Assembly: GCA_024449915.1 (NCBI GenBank)
Contig: JAMZAV010001284.1
Coordinates: 38,501-102,500, forward strand
Length of the DNA stretch: 64,000 bases
From: Sweltsa coloradensis
Lineage: Eukaryota; Arthropoda; Insecta; Plecoptera; Chloroperlidae
Direction of reading: 5' to 3'
Shown: positions 33,103-45,375 of the stretch, one piece after another
Position numbering within the stretch: position 1 is the first letter of the stretch
How the letters are laid out: the number at the start of each line of letters is the position of its first letter
Position numbers and translations under genes: made by a program
Notes under the pieces: model-generated
Seen by the model: the letters and a program-made list of their open reading frames with translations, nothing else
Told to the model about the DNA's origin: nothing
Database searches by the model: none

Positions 33103-33171
33103 CAGGCTAGGGAGTGGTCAAGATGCCGAGTTTATCACGCGGTCGGCGTGGGTTCGAGACACGGTCGGGTC
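33103..33171 (+). repeat. tRNA-like segment followed by a T-run
   Basis: The order GGCTAGGGAGTGGTCAAGAT (A-box-like), TTTATCACGCGG (anticodon-arm-like), GTGGGTTCGAGACAC (B-box and T arm), and TTTTTTT shortly after mimics a tRNA transcription unit. The acceptor ends do not pair, so this looks like a tRNA pseudogene or the head of a SINE distinct from the main family. Confidence 0.45.
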
Positions 33172-33569
33172 TGTACTTTTTTTCATATTGCATTGTTGGG
33201 AAATTTCAATGTATTGTTAATCAACCTACATGCTACCGATTGTGGTACGTCATTCGTGTACATGCTTTTGTGTTCATGTGTAAATATCATTATATTATAG
33301 TAATTTAAATTTGTTGTGAAGAGCTATGTGTACGGAGGGAGGAGGAGTGGCAAGGCCTGGAAGGGGGGAGGGGCTAAGAATGTACTACCCACTTCAAATA
33401 ATCAATCAATACAAAACTCAACATATTATGCACCTTCAACGAGGTCTGCCGAAGTTATTAAATATCGAAAATAAATATCAATTCGGCCCTACTTCAAAAT
33501 TTACAAAATCTACAATTATTATTAAAGGGTATGCGTGATCGACTTATTTGCCATTTAATACAAGTCAAA

Positions 33570-35330
33570 TGTTTTTAAAATGGTCGATTCTGAGTAGTCA
33601 AAATATGTAATAGAAATTCAATTTTGCAATGTTTTTTAAAACAATATCTATATCTCGGGCAATTTACGTCCGATCGGGCCGAATAATGTTTCGTACTAGC
33701 GACTCCTTTTGGGTTTGGGCAAGTGAGGTGGGGGGTGGGGGGTTGGGGGGAGGTCCAAGACGAATATTTGGTTTTAAAAAATACAGGGTTTTTGCCACAG
33801 TGAACACAACCAGGTTATCAAAGGACGTCAACCACAAAGATAATTGCATTTTATAATATGCCAAGAGGCAATGACCATGGGGCGACATGGACAACATTTT
33901 TGGACAGACTTCCTTTAGGGTTGGGCAGCAACGCTCTTTTGGAAGGGTGGGGAGGGGGGGGTCAAAGTCAATATTTTTGTTCTGGGAAATACATGTGTTA
34001 GCCTCAACGAACACAACGAGGGAATCGAGAGGACAAAGTGGTGAGGGTGATGGAGGGGGTTGAGGGGGGAAGTCGAGTTTTATAATATCTAAACCTTGAT
34101 ATTCATTGAAATTTATAACTTTTTTCGGTACGAATCCGAATTTTGAGGACTGTTTGAGTGGACGCCGCAATGGCACTGTTTGGGGGGGAGGGGGGGGGGG
34201 GATTTAGAAATAGAAATTAAGACTTTCATCAATATCTTCAAGCCATTATAATTGCATTTTATTGGATGAGCGTAGCGAGCGTAGCGAGCGAAGCGAAGAT
34301 TCCATTTCACTACACTGGAGAAAAAAATCCGGAATGTTTTTTTTTCTTTTTTTTTTTTTTTTTCTTTCTTTCTTTCTGTATTTTTGTCTGTTTGTTAACA
34401 CGATTCCGGCTAAACCGATACTCCGATTGCAATGAAATTTATGGAGGCCTTCGAAATCTCTGAACTAAGAACTGCCACGTTTTTGAGCGCAATCGAAAAA
34501 TTATTTCTCATGAAAATCGCAATTTTACGATTTTTTTTCGATTTTTAAAAAATTTCTTCGACTTATAACTCCTACATGCTTTATCCGATTGTAATGATTT
34601 TTTCACAGAACCTTAATTTTATGAATTGATATATTCGTGTAAAATTTGTGCGTAATCGAATAATTATTTCTTATGAAAATTTCAATATTACGATTTTTCC
34701 TTTTTTTAAATTACGATTAATTAAAAAAAATGTAATTTTTTATTTCATTTCATTTAATTTAAAAAAAATTTCAACAAAGTTCTGATTTTTTCGCAGAACA
34801 ACAGAAAATCCGCAAAACACATGGCAGCTCAATTCACCAATTACGCTCATCCAACAACGCGGCGGGACTTAAGCGTTTTCCCAGTAATATGCCAAAGAGG
34901 GCAATGTCCATGGGGGCGACATGGACAACATTTTGGGTTAGACTTCCTTTAGGGTTGGGCAGAAGCGGTCTTTTGGAAGGGGGGGGGGGGGGGGGGGGCA
35001 AAGTCAAATTTTTTGTTCTGGGAAATACATGTGTTTAGCCTCAACGAACACAACGAGGGAATAGAGAGGACAAAGTGGTGAGGGTCGATGGAGGGGGTTG
35101 GAGGGGGGGGGGGGGAAGTCGAGTTTTTATTTCTAATATCTAAACCTTGATTATTCATTGAAATGTATTAACTTTTTTCGGTACGAATCCGAATTTTGAG
35201 GACTGTTTTGAGTGGACGCCGCAATGACACTGTTAGGGGTGGGGAATTTGAATAGAAACAAAGACATTCCATCAATATCTTCAAGCCATTTCATTTTTGG
35301 AGCGATTCCAATGGCGTCAGAGGGCCGCAT
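33570..35330 (+). repeat. Tandem units of about 300-400 bp, interrupted by a Helitron-like element
   Basis: Three related units start near 33570, 33857 and 34885. The last two are close copies: ATATGCCAA, GGGCGACATGGACAACATTT, CTTCCTTTAGGGTTGGGCAG, a G-tract, TTCTGGGAAATACATGTGTT, AACACAACGAGGGAAT, and TTTTTTCGGTACGAATCCGA in the same order. The first unit is more diverged (GTTTGGGCAAG, G-tract, AATACAGGG, GAACACAAC). Frames here are Pro-rich artefacts of the G/C tracts. Confidence 0.8.
34262..34884 (+). mobile_element. Helitron-like element, 623 bp, with empty site in the window
   Basis: It starts TTGGATGAGCGTAGCGAGCG after AATTGCATTTTA and ends AAGCGTTTTCCCAG before TAATATGCCAA. The neighbouring tandem unit at 33842-33863 reads AATTGCATTTTATAATATGC without the element. 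Insertion was between A and T with no duplication. The 3' end is CCAG, a one-base variant of CTAG. The interior has one unit plus the GATTCCGGCTAAACCGATAC block. Confidence 0.88.
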
Positions 35331-35409
35331 CAGCGGTGACGGCCCTAATACTAAATTAGTTTGTTTCTTTGAAAATGGTTGGCCATTTTTGGAAAATCCA
35401 AAAAACATG

Positions 35410-36790
35410 GTTTCTTTTAATAGCTCGGGTAATTTTCGTCCGATCAGGTTCAACTCGGGCGCTATAGAACCGCGCGGGCGAGGCAAAAATTTTGACGTAC
35501 CGGAAATGCGTCCCGGAAAAACCTTTGTCGTGTTTTTTTTTACAAAAGGCGCAATAATTGTACGACCAAGTCCATCTCGGGCTCTACGGAACTGGACGGA
35601 CGAGGCCAATATTTTGACGTACCGGAAAAGAGTCCCGGAAAAACTTTTGTCCCGGATTTTTACGAAAGGCGCTGAAAACCTCCGATCCGGGGGTGGAGGT
35701 GATCTTTTAATTAATTGAAATCGATTAACATAAAGTTGAGGTTGTCAAAACGGGTCATTTTTTAAGTAGAAACAGTGATATGGGCACTCGATGACCATTT
35801 ATGGGTATATTTTGGACATTCCTGTTATCCGCCAATTAAGCATAAATTCACTAGAAGGGTAGCCCAGTCAAGCATGAGCATGCGCCACAACCAATATTCA
35901 CAATCATTAACGGCAGGAAAAGGGAGGGGTGGGGGGGAGGAAAAGCACAGTTTTGAGTACCTACTCACAATATCAAAGAATACAACAGGGGTTATTTTTA
36001 TAGTCAAAACAGTGATCCGAGCATTCTGGGGCATTCACAAAATTTTTAATTTATATATTTCCTTCCGATGACGTCAGAGGGCCGCGTCAATAGCAACGAC
36101 CCCGAAAAACTTTCATTTGAACGTGGCCAAAAACATTTTTGGTATTTCTCAAAATAGTGGTTGGTCATATTGGGGTAAAGCATTGTTTTTTTAATATCTT
36201 TCACAATTACAGTCAGATCAGGTTCATCTCGGGCTCTACGGAACCAGGCGGACGAGATGCATGTTTTGACGTACCGAAAAGCGTCTTGGAAAAACCTTTG
36301 TCCCGGATATTAACGAAAGGCGCAATAATTGTGCGACCGGGTTAATTTTGGGCTCTACGGAACCGGGAATTCAAGGATCATATTTTTACGTACCGGAAAA
36401 GCGTCCCGGAAAAACTTTTGTCCCGGATTTTTACGAAATGCGCAATTGTACGACCGGGTCCATTTTGGGCTCTACGGAACCGGGCGTTCGAGGATCATAT
36501 TTTGACGTACCGGAAAAGCGTCCCGGTAAAATTATGTTATGGATCTTTACAAATGGCACAAATTATTGTCCGATTGGGTCCATCTCAGACTCTACGGAAC
36601 CGCGCGGATGTGGCTAAGACTTTGACATAATTGAAATTCGCCCGACTGCGAGGCCTTTAGTAGCTCGGGCATTTTTCGTCCGATCGGCTCCATCTAGGGC
36701 TCTATGGAACCAAGCGAACAAGACAAAAATTTCTGTTACCGGAAAAGCGTCCCGGAAAATTTGTCGTCCCGGAAATTTAAAATTTGCGTA
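35410..36790 (+). repeat. Satellite-like array, unit of about 120 bp, with higher-order pattern
   Basis: Seven units, near 35435, 35558, 36207, 36331, 36446, 36568 and 36679, share GTCCGATC or GTACGACC, GGGCTCTACGGAACCG, TTTTGACGTACCGGAAAAG, CGTCCCGGAAAAAC and CCGGATTTTTACGAAAGGCG. The longer block around 35300 (GACGTCAGAGGGCCGC or close) recurs near 36068, so there is also a higher-order period of about 0.77 kb. Frames such as 36348-36617 show a repeating STEPG and PEKRPGK peptide because of the unit; their phases shift between units, so coding is unlikely. Confidence 0.85.
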
Positions 36791-36889
36791 ATAATCAATT
36801 GATTTCGTAAAAAAATTCCACGTTACTTCGGAGCGGAGGGCAGGGTCCGGCGACGAACCAAAAGTGTGCCGGAAAACAAATTTCATCCA

Positions 36890-37070
36890 AAGTCTTCGGA
36901 TTAACGACAAACGTGACCCGCAAACTACCGCATCGCGGCCGTACTCGGGCCGATTTTCGAGTTTGTCGCGGAAACGAGGTTTTCAAACTACGAGGAATTC
37001 CAGGTACGAGGTTTTCCAAGCCCTCCGCGCAGCGGCTTTCAAGCCGCGCGTAAGCGCGACTTGTTTAACA
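36890..37070. other. CpG-rich tail of the satellite region with a GCGCG hairpin
   Basis: CGAGGTTTTC occurs twice within 40 bp (ACGAGGTTTTCAAACTACGA and ACGAGGTTTTCCAAGCC). CCGCGCAGCGGCTTTCAAGC is followed by CGCGCGTAAGCGCG, which can fold. No gene recognised. Confidence 0.4.
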
Positions 37071-37294
37071 TATTATACGACTCTGTTAATTGGTTAGAGT
37101 ACCAGCACAGCTGAAATAGAGGCGTACGCTTTTTCAATGTACAGAATGTGTAAAACAAACCAATCATAATAAGAACATAAAATTCATTTAATTTGATTTG
37201 TGTTCTGTTGCTTACATCTCTATTAGTGCACTAAGGTAATTCGAGACAATGAGTGGTAATATATGACGATGAAGGACGATTACAAAAAACATGC

Positions 37295-37360
37295 CTCATG
37301 CGGGATCCGAACTCACGTCTTCGTCGAACCATACGCATCGGACCAGCAATTAGGGAAATT
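37295..37360 (-). repeat. tRNA-like segment
   Basis: The minus strand reads TTGCTGGTCCGATGCGTATG (A-box-like), then GTGAGTTCGGATCCCGC (B-box and T arm), and ends in a T-run. It is probably a tRNA-derived SINE head or pseudogene and differs from the main SINE. Confidence 0.4.
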
Positions 37361-38409
37361 AGATTAGAGCAAATATGGGCTATCGCAAACGGCTGTTACT
37401 TTAAATTGATTTAAATTGTCGATCAAAGATTGTAACGTTGTTTTTTTTTTAAATTTAAACGTAATAGCCAAAAACATCACTTTTGTATTGAACGTTATGC
37501 AATTTATATTTCCAAATGCCCCGTAGGTTCAAACTGTTCCAAAACAACAAAATGCGAGAAAGCGGAAGCGGAACAGGAAATTGTTTTCGTAATACTAACA
37601 TGAATATTTAAAACACGTGATTTGTTGCTTTTGTAAAATGTATTTTCGCAATTATTTACGCATTGTGTTGTTGATGAATGGTTACCGGTGCCTTGTGGGT
37701 TAAATGTAATGTTTCATTAATTAACCTGAATGAACATATAACGACTCTGTTTCATTGTGAGCACGCATGCATTTAGACTTGTTCATTCAATTTACAATTA
37801 TATACGTAGGCCCTGAACTGTTCCGCCATTAACTCAGTATTTATTGGCTGCGTAAGTGTTTGCATCGTAATATTTCTTAAAGAATGAAAAATAAAATTGT
37901 GTGGCGAAATTACTCTCACCGAATCGAGAACATTCATGACACTACGAGCGTATTGTAAAACCAGAAACAAAGTTATGCCAGTGATACAAAGTATTTTATA
38001 GCCAGTTCTTATATACGTAAACCGCACATTTTCTCATCCGTCTCTCTATCTTTCTACGTCGGTAGTATACGAGTTGTTGTATAACTAAACAGTCGTAACA
38101 TTCAAATCAAATTACTCCAATTTTTTACCTTATCTGCATGGCATTTACAGAAGCCAATACTACGACTTCCAAGTAACGTTTTATTTTTTGTTAACGGAAA
38201 CAGAGAACATAAAAAATATCCAGCAAATATTTCCTCCTCCCTGTGCGCGTCGTGAAAACAAGGCCGCTGTGGCGCCTGGAAGACGGTTACAACACCCGCA
38301 CAGCAGCTACAGCCCAGGGGGAGAGAGAGACCTTGGTTCTACCAATCAAATGAGTTATGCGAACAGAATCGAACCAACAGAAGTAGCTCATGTGTAAGTA
38401 GTGGCAGGT
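37361..38409. other. Non-coding DNA, no feature recognised
   Basis: Only short frames without domains and no repeat match inside the window. Confidence 0.45.
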
Positions 38410-38530
38410 TTTGACCTCAATATCAGGGGTGCAATTCCGAAAAACGCGGCGCCGCGGATAGCTGGGGTCTGGGGCAAAGCCCCAGCCGACATAGGCAAAG
38501 TCGCCGTAGGCGTTTTTTGTGTGGGGACTG
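38410..38530. repeat. GC-rich hairpin segment
   Basis: GCTGGGGTCTGGGGCAAAGC is followed by CCCAGC, so GCTGGGG pairs with CCCCAGC and GGGGC with GCCCC. CGCGGCGCCGCGG is palindromic just before it. The pattern resembles subterminal hairpins of dispersed repeats, but no copy elsewhere in the window confirms this. Confidence 0.4.
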
Positions 38531-38741
38531 TTAATTCGAGTTCTAAGGCAAATTTGTATTCTAAATAACGGTGAAATATGCAGCTAAAACTGCATGACCA
38601 CAAAGGCTCGCCAGGCAAACTCGACTATTTCTTGCTTACTGCCTAATTTTGGTTGGCAAGGCTATTTTTCATTTTTTTTTCCTGGTTGATCAGGTGTGCA
38701 ATTGTCACACCTGGCACACCGTAAAAACCACCACAGTTAAA

Positions 38742-38905
38742 AAGTGCAACGCGCGAGACTTTCATTCGGAAGGTCACAGATTCGATAAACAACACCGGCA
38801 ATCCTGACTAAAGGTTTGTCTGACTAGGGAATCCGTCGTCTCAAACAGCCCTTCAAGATTCCTTAATCACCTGAAGAGAGTCACACTGGCTAAAACTAAT
38901 GTGTA
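38742..38905 (+). repeat. tRNA-derived SINE, copy 3 (degenerate)
   Basis: CAACGCGCGAGACTTTCATT, GGAAGGTCACAGATTCGATA, CACCGGCAATCCTGACTAAA, and TCACCTGAAGAGAGTCACAC follow the order of the family with many substitutions and a deletion in the body. Confidence 0.7.
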
Positions 38906-39346
38906 TTCTACAGTGGGCATTTCTTAGAAAACAAAATAATTAATTGATGCTTAGAAACATAGCAAAACGACCGCCGTCAAACCGATACTATAGTCGGCAT
39001 CCGAGTGCAGGAAATAATTAATACTAGATCAGTCATTGCACGTTCAACACAGCACTGGCGTTTCATATGTACACAGGCAATTAATTACTTTACCATCGGT
39101 TACATCTGCAGATTGAAGTTCTAAAACTTCCTTCATAGAAGTTAAATTTAAAACAACTAATTACAATTTCAGACCCCACCAAACCACGTGGCATGAATCT
39201 TAATTGCTACATCATATCCGTGGGGCTCGCTACGGTGAATGTCTGAGATGTCCTTCCATGCTGGTGTATCGGCTTCCACTTTCTGAAAGTAAAGATTCTG
39301 GATTAGTTCCGCATATAAACATTACTACAATGCATATACCCAATAT

Positions 39347-39701
39347 TATTTTATTTATTTTATTGAATTTTACCTGCCCAGAGGGCAGCAAGGCTAATGC
39401 AGGGCAAGTGTGGCCCTCTGTAGCCTGACACAGTGATAACAGAGTTACAAGTTTAACATTACATGAAAGACAACAAGATAACATGACATTTATTGAGTTA
39501 GACGAATTGAAAGCCAAAAGGCGGATAAGGGTGCTTGAAGTGGGGTAGAGGTCTGAAGGCTCGAGGACGCGAAACGAGGTCGTGAAGCTCATTCCTGCCG
39601 CCTGCGTGAAGACGTTGCACGTAAGCCCCTGCGAGGGTGTCGAGTCGAGAGCTGATACCACCGACGCCGGTTTGCGTATGCACGTCTTCATTCCGAGTCA
39701 T
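39347..39701 (-). mobile_element. 5'-truncated non-LTR retroposon, ORF2 tail and 3' end
   Basis: On the minus strand a frame (39701-39498) ends with SSRLDTLAGAYVQRLHAGGR, then NELHDLVSRPRAF and PHFKHPYPPF before its stop. The pattern of I/L residues, Y..RL and N.L resembles the final segment of ORF2 in Jockey/CR1-type elements. After it come GAGGGCCACACTTGCCCTGC, CTGCCCTCTGGGCAGG and an AATAAAATAAATAAAATAAT tail. A longer overlapping frame (39230-39691) in another phase is probably spurious. Confidence 0.5.
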
Positions 39702-40389
39702 CTACCACCTATGGAAGAAAATGATAAAATTATTCCATTGTCTGTCACTAAAAATCTAATTGCTATCTTAATGGAATTATTATAATAATGTCTTGACATC
39801 AATCAACGTTATTTCTGACACGTACACATTCACAATCATGATAACATGGAGTAGGTACTTTAAATGCTCGATGTAGGACCTTAGGATGCTACAACCAGAA
39901 AATTGTTGTTAAAATGATTTTTCAAATAAGAAATTATATAGATGAGTGAATTGAGCATTGGAAAGAAGTTTATCACAGGAAAACTGTGATAGGACAAAGA
40001 AAGAAGGCATAAGCCGGTGGAAGAGCAAGATAAGGTCAGAAATAGAATAAGAGAACATGGGAGGTCTGTCAAACTAATATTAATAAACCCTGTATACCTC
40101 ACAATGAAACTGAACGCTATAACCAACCCCGGACCATCAAACTTATGTTGGACACAAGTGTTTTGAAATTCAATTAATAATGATATGTTTTATGTCATTG
40201 TCAATTTTATTATCGTTATAAATGTACCACGTATAAAGTATTTATATTAATTGTAATTGTTATTGTTATTCTGTGTCGAAAGGCTATTCCTTATGATTCC
40301 AAGGCAGAACTTTACTTCAAATATAAGTTATGCTACTACTTCGTGCAGTGTTAGATTCACTAATTTATTTTATACTCTTTTGACGAGCT
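39702..40389. other. AT-rich non-coding DNA
   Basis: No feature recognised. Confidence 0.45.
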
Positions 40390-40640
40390 GTGTTCCTGCC
40401 CAGGGTGCAATGCATGCCCCTCTTCAGTGTCTATAACTAGGTATATTGGAGGGAGGACAATTGTGAAGGGATGACCGAGGACTGTTTATGAGGACCTTAT
40501 CCTTTGAATTCACATTAACTTCTTAGGCAAACCTCGGAAAAACCTTCAGGCAGGTTTACCTGTCTCGACGGGATTTGAACCTGGGACCTCCCGAATCAAA
40601 GTAGTGATCGAACTCAACGCTCGAGTCAACCCTATCTGAG
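40390..40640 (-). repeat. tRNA-derived SINE, copy 4
   Basis: On the minus strand: GGTTGACTCGAGCGTTGAGT, CTTTGATTCGGGAGGTCCCA, GGTTCAAATCCCGTCGAGAC, CTGCCTGAAGGTTTTTCCGA, GGTCATCCCTTCACAATTGT and CACTGAAGAGGGGCATGCAT, ending near TGCACCCTGGGCAGG. There is a small duplication in the anticodon-arm region. Confidence 0.85.
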
Positions 40641-42289
40641 CAAGTTTGCGTTATATCCTTTATGTCGCCAACAATAATTAGCACTTGCGACATACTAAGT
40701 CGTTAGTTGGAAGTAGGTGCACAATCCAGCAAGCTTTCATCAATATGAACATTTGAAACAAACAAAAAAAAGCATGACAGCTGTGTACTTAAACACGCGT
40801 TTTCAAAAGCAAATTTATAAAACGATCAGGATTTTTTTTTGTATTTATTGTGCTGTTTGTAAAGAACTTGTAAAGTTAAGTTACTCGTTTTACTTTTACC
40901 CAATCAGCTCATAAGGCTTAAAAACAAAACCTCTCCTGCAGATGCAATCACTTTAGAGCCAACATGAGAGCAGAAATCAAAGATGAAATCCTCGCTGAGG
41001 TAGTGTTTTCGCAGTGATAGTCAATTCAGCCGACAACACAGAGCAATTCCGTCTCAATTGGAAGTGAAGTGGATAGCGATGTACGGCCAACAGCTTATTT
41101 CTTGTGTGCTCTTCAAGCGGTGCTCGGCACGGTTTTATGCGCCCTGTTAAGGATCACACATTGCCCAAAGCTCTCGGAGTGAGATCCAGCGTATGTGCAG
41201 AGTTTCTGCACCTTCTCTGGTACATAGGTTCACGTTTAGCACTGTCACGCACAGGCACGAAGGCTCGTTCATTGAGAGCAGCTTATGTTTCATTCTGACA
41301 CAAGGCTGCCATTTTATTCAAATAAGATAATATTAATAAAATATACCACAATTAAAAATGCAAATTTATTAATCTATTTATTTTATGATTGTATAAGAAT
41401 CTATTTTAAAAATGAGTTACAAGTAAATAATACACAGAGATACAGTCCACAAAACGGTTGAAAAACTAGTTCTTATCTATACGTTTAATCGGAGCGTAGT
41501 TGAGTATCCCACGCAGCCACGTTTTGAGAATACAAATATTTACGTTCTCGGTATTATTAATGCTCGCGATGCGGTGTGGATATTTATCAAAAATCTGTTA
41601 GCTTACTGAAATGGTTAGAAAAAATAAACTTATAGAGAAAATAAACCGATAAATTAGGAGAGTGAGTCGATTATTCTGGATCCAGTGGGAGCCGACAGTG
41701 AATAATGGGCTAGTACGTGACTACGCTAAACGCTTGCGTGCCATCAAACAATAAACCATCGACGACGCTTAAACCAATACAACGAAATGTGCCAAAAACT
41801 GTTTCACCCACCACATTCAGTCACAAATAAACTATCAATTTAACAGAAACGTTAAAACTAGGTCAACGTTAGTAGGTGATTGCATTTTATTGCATGGAAC
41901 TAGCTCTAAACTAATAAAAAAGTGAACAAGTAATACGATTTGAAGGTTACGGTTTCTCATCTTCCAATATCGAAGCGTTGCATCATTGCGCTAATAACGT
42001 TATGGAATGACCCGATCTAGGAACGAATGTAATTGCTTTTGGAACAGTTTTACATTCGAAATGTTAAAAAATTAGGTTGACTTTTCCAGGAACGCTAGAT
42101 TATTCATGTTGTTGAAACATCAAAATTGATATCTTACTGAAAATAAGTTCATTCCATTGAACTATTTGCAAATACAGAAAGAAGTATCTAAAACACAGAT
42201 GAATGGAGAAATGAGTATTGAGTATTTCTCGATTAGTCGGGAAACACTCTTGTAGGTGAAATTGTTAATATTCAATACAATTTAGTATT
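40641..42289. other. Non-coding DNA, no feature recognised
   Basis: A frame of 64 codons at 41104-41298 was considered and has no recognisable domain. Confidence 0.45.
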
Positions 42290-42352
42290 AGACGAAATAA
42301 GGCGCCAATCTGGAATGTGGGAGAACCCAGGTTCAAACCCCTTTCGGGATGG
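42290..42352 (+). repeat. tRNA-like B-box segment
   Basis: CCCAGGTTCAAACCCC resembles a T arm with a B box. An A-box candidate, AAGGCGCCAATCTGG, lies about 30 bp upstream. Probably a SINE relic. Confidence 0.3.
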
Positions 42353-44446
42353 AATTTGTAATTTCTGGATAGAGTGTGAATAGTAAGAGGAGTAGTTTTA
42401 TCATAGATTTACAACGCTAGTTACTTTTGTAGTCCATAGTCATATCACAAAATAAAAATACACAATTATTACTGGGTCACCTCCATTAAGAACAGAAACT
42501 AGGCCTATTGCTTATGGCTGAAAGTCTGATTGCCCTACGGTTGTACATCAAGATGTTATCAGTAAACGGCAAATTGTAGGAACTACCAGATTTCCGTTTA
42601 AGTTGAGCAACTTCGAATACGGTCTAGTGTAGATTTTTACAAGCATGATTTTTGTCAAAATTTTCCACGGATTTAAAATGCGCTTCAGTGAATGGCTCGA
42701 ATTAAATATGGCTAATCCTTCTTAATATAAAGCATTCCAAAGAGAATGGCATGTATTTTATTTGTGTTTATTTATTTACAGCTGTTGTACATGGTTCCTT
42801 TGAAGATGGCAAAATCAATCGAGTGAGCATTTGACACAAAATATCCGTGCTGGACCGTGCAGTCTGTGGCTGCCCATACGCGTGCGGCACACATACAGGC
42901 ACGTAAACCTGGCCGTATACATCGTTTGGGAGGGTCCTATACAAGGAAACACTTTAGTCAAGAGTGCCGTTTGCAGGATTGTCCGATGATTTCGCAAATG
43001 AAAAAGTATTATTTGCATTAACGTCAAACAGCGTGTGCTCGTTATTACCAACAAAAACAATCGTTACCTTTTTCAAAAACTTTGTAATTGACGCCGTACT
43101 TTTATTTCTTCAAGAACGCCGGATAACTTTAATTCTTATTTGGGATAATTTTAACGAAGTTTTACGTTAATCATAAGGTCACTTTATTTTTTCAAGTGGC
43201 AGTACTTTCACAATGGTCAGCCTCACATATCTTTACCAGATGTTGGCCAAAGACAATTCAATGAAATATAAACTTTTGTGAAAGACTGGCCAGTACAATT
43301 AAAAGAACAAAAAACTTAAATGTTTGTTTTTTCATAACACACTCCTAACTCCCTTAAAAAAGACAGGAAGTAAAGTTACTTTTGAACAGACTAAACTTTA
43401 ACTTCAATTCCCTTAGATTTGTATGGGTAACTGCCCCAACATTGTCTCCTAACATGAACTGCTACCTACCTCTATCGTTGGATTGTAAACTAATTCGCAG
43501 CGACGTGTCACAAGTAGGCGGTGCACTGCGAGAGGCATAGTGCCGGCCAACAACGGGATTACAGTCACGTGATCATAAATAATTGGCCGCTCCTCTGATC
43601 CCAGCCGGTGAAGTTTCCTCTTTAAAACCCCGTGTTCTGTACTTAGTGCAAAAAACATGATGAGGTTTAACAGTAACGATCTCCGCCACTTTTGTGCACT
43701 CGCTGAGACCAGAATAAGCCACACGACTGCACGGCTACTCAACTATGCTCTTTTACAGAAGAACATTTGCATCAGTTGACTTTACAGTACACTTCTGATG
43801 GTAATTATGTTATTTATAGCTATCACAATGTCTCAATTCGATTACACTTTACAAATGCAGAATGTCATTAAAAGAAGTATTATGTAATGTTCCAATGAAG
43901 AAAAAACAAACACCCACTTATAACCGAAATTATGGATTAAATATATTTCGTCACAAGGCTGTAACAAAATGTAAAAGAAGTTGAAATATTAAAATATTAA
44001 AGTACGAACATGCTGCATTTACATTGGTAAAATCAGGGTCTCTGTCAATCTTCTGAAGGTATTACGTAATGCTGCCGTTAGTTTCAACACAACAGATCAC
44101 AACTTCGTACGCGTAGGCTTAATATGTTCTATATGATAACATATAAGCATTTAGATACACTGAGGAGAAAGATACTCAACTCAAGGATCAAGGATGATGA
44201 AGGGAAGCGGAAGAGTAGGATGTAGATTCTACGTATAACTTCATTTAGTATAATGACTGCTTTCCCTACTGATAATTGGTTGGTGGAAATTATTCCCATA
44301 GAAATAAGAAGAAAGACGACAATAATGTAATGCTTTTAGCGAGATCCGACTACACTGAAGAAGAAACAGGTGATACCTGCAGGTGGAAGGTAAAAGATCA
44401 ATCGTTTCTCGATAGGCAGAAAATGCCATATACATCAATACCGAAG
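42353..44446. other. Non-coding DNA, no feature recognised
   Basis: The region 42745-42810 (minus strand ending in TAAATAAATAAACACAAAT) might be another retroposon tail. A GC-richer patch at 43480-43740 carries a 97-codon minus-strand frame without a known domain. Confidence 0.35.
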
Positions 44447-44487
44447 TCGATACAGGAGTTTCTCCGTAGAAACTTCTTTATCGACTC
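44447..44487. repeat. Solitary copy of the hAT-MITE palindrome
   Basis: AAGTCGATACAGGAGTTTCT, then GTAGAAACTTCTTTATCGAC. This is the same palindrome that sits in the centre of the hAT-like MITEs at 14132, 14468, 14661 and 27718. No MITE termini were found within several hundred bases, so it is either a decayed copy or an independent mobile palindrome. Confidence 0.75.
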
Positions 44488-44639
44488 TGGTATTTACTTA
44501 ACAGTCACCATTTTGTGGAAAATAGTTTGAACTGTGGCCTCGTTTCGCCCGAACGTGGTTGGATGGAAGTTAGGATGATGAGAAGCAGATGGTCATCGTT
44601 GCTGGTGATGAGTGATCAATGCTGACGATACGATACGTC

Positions 44640-45375
44640 GTTGGTTTTAGTTTTGCATGGCGAGCGTTGGCGGATTGAGCGAACTATACGACAGTGTACA
44701 CTATTGGAAGGCCTATTATTTGTCTATATAACTGGAGACGATATCGTCAACTGTGTTCTACTTACTCGTGACGGATATAGTTTGGCGATGTTTATAGCTG
44801 GTCACGTGCACGCCGTAGTTTCTACCTCGCCACAAAATATATTTCACTATCTATTCAAGACTCACTATTTTCATCAGAATTTTATTTTTCTATATAAATT
44901 GCGCTATTTCGAAAGACTGTTAGGTTATTATTCAAATTCAATTTTTCATGGTCCTAGCCTGTTATGTTTGCTTACAGAATATAGCCAAGTTTAAATGTAA
45001 GAAACTATGTAAAAAGTGAAGACATCAAAAATAATATAGGCCTCGCAAAATATATCCATTTTTATAAAGATAATTCAAGAGTGACATTGTACATTTTCGG
45101 GAGACATAATCGAAAACAGCAAGTCAGTACCGATACGAAAACATTTAATTTACAATACTTATTTTTTATAAATTGGAAAAAATACAAACAAAGTAAAATG
45201 TATTAAATAATACTCTACAGATTACAATTTATTTTTCCATCAATGGTTGCTAGCAAAAGGGTTTATGTCCCAAAACAAGGTATCTGATTGTCTCTACAAA
45301 ATAAACTGTGATAATAAACTGTTAGAAAATCAAATAGTATAAAATCAACAAAATATTAACAAACACTAGTAATAT
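44640..45375. other. Non-coding AT-rich DNA
   Basis: A 117-codon plus-strand frame at 44641-44994 (Leu/Tyr/Phe-rich, no domain) is the only notable frame. It shows no sign of being real. Confidence 0.4.

Noticed and set aside
33103..33171. Functional tRNA gene
   Set aside because: The A and B boxes are good, but no acceptor stem pairs, and the anticodon and T stems carry mismatches. It was kept as a tRNA-like segment only.
33664..35718. Frames of 150-170 codons on both strands in the satellite-like region
   Set aside because: They follow G-tracts and tandem units, shift phase from unit to unit and overlap each other on opposite strands. No domain is seen.
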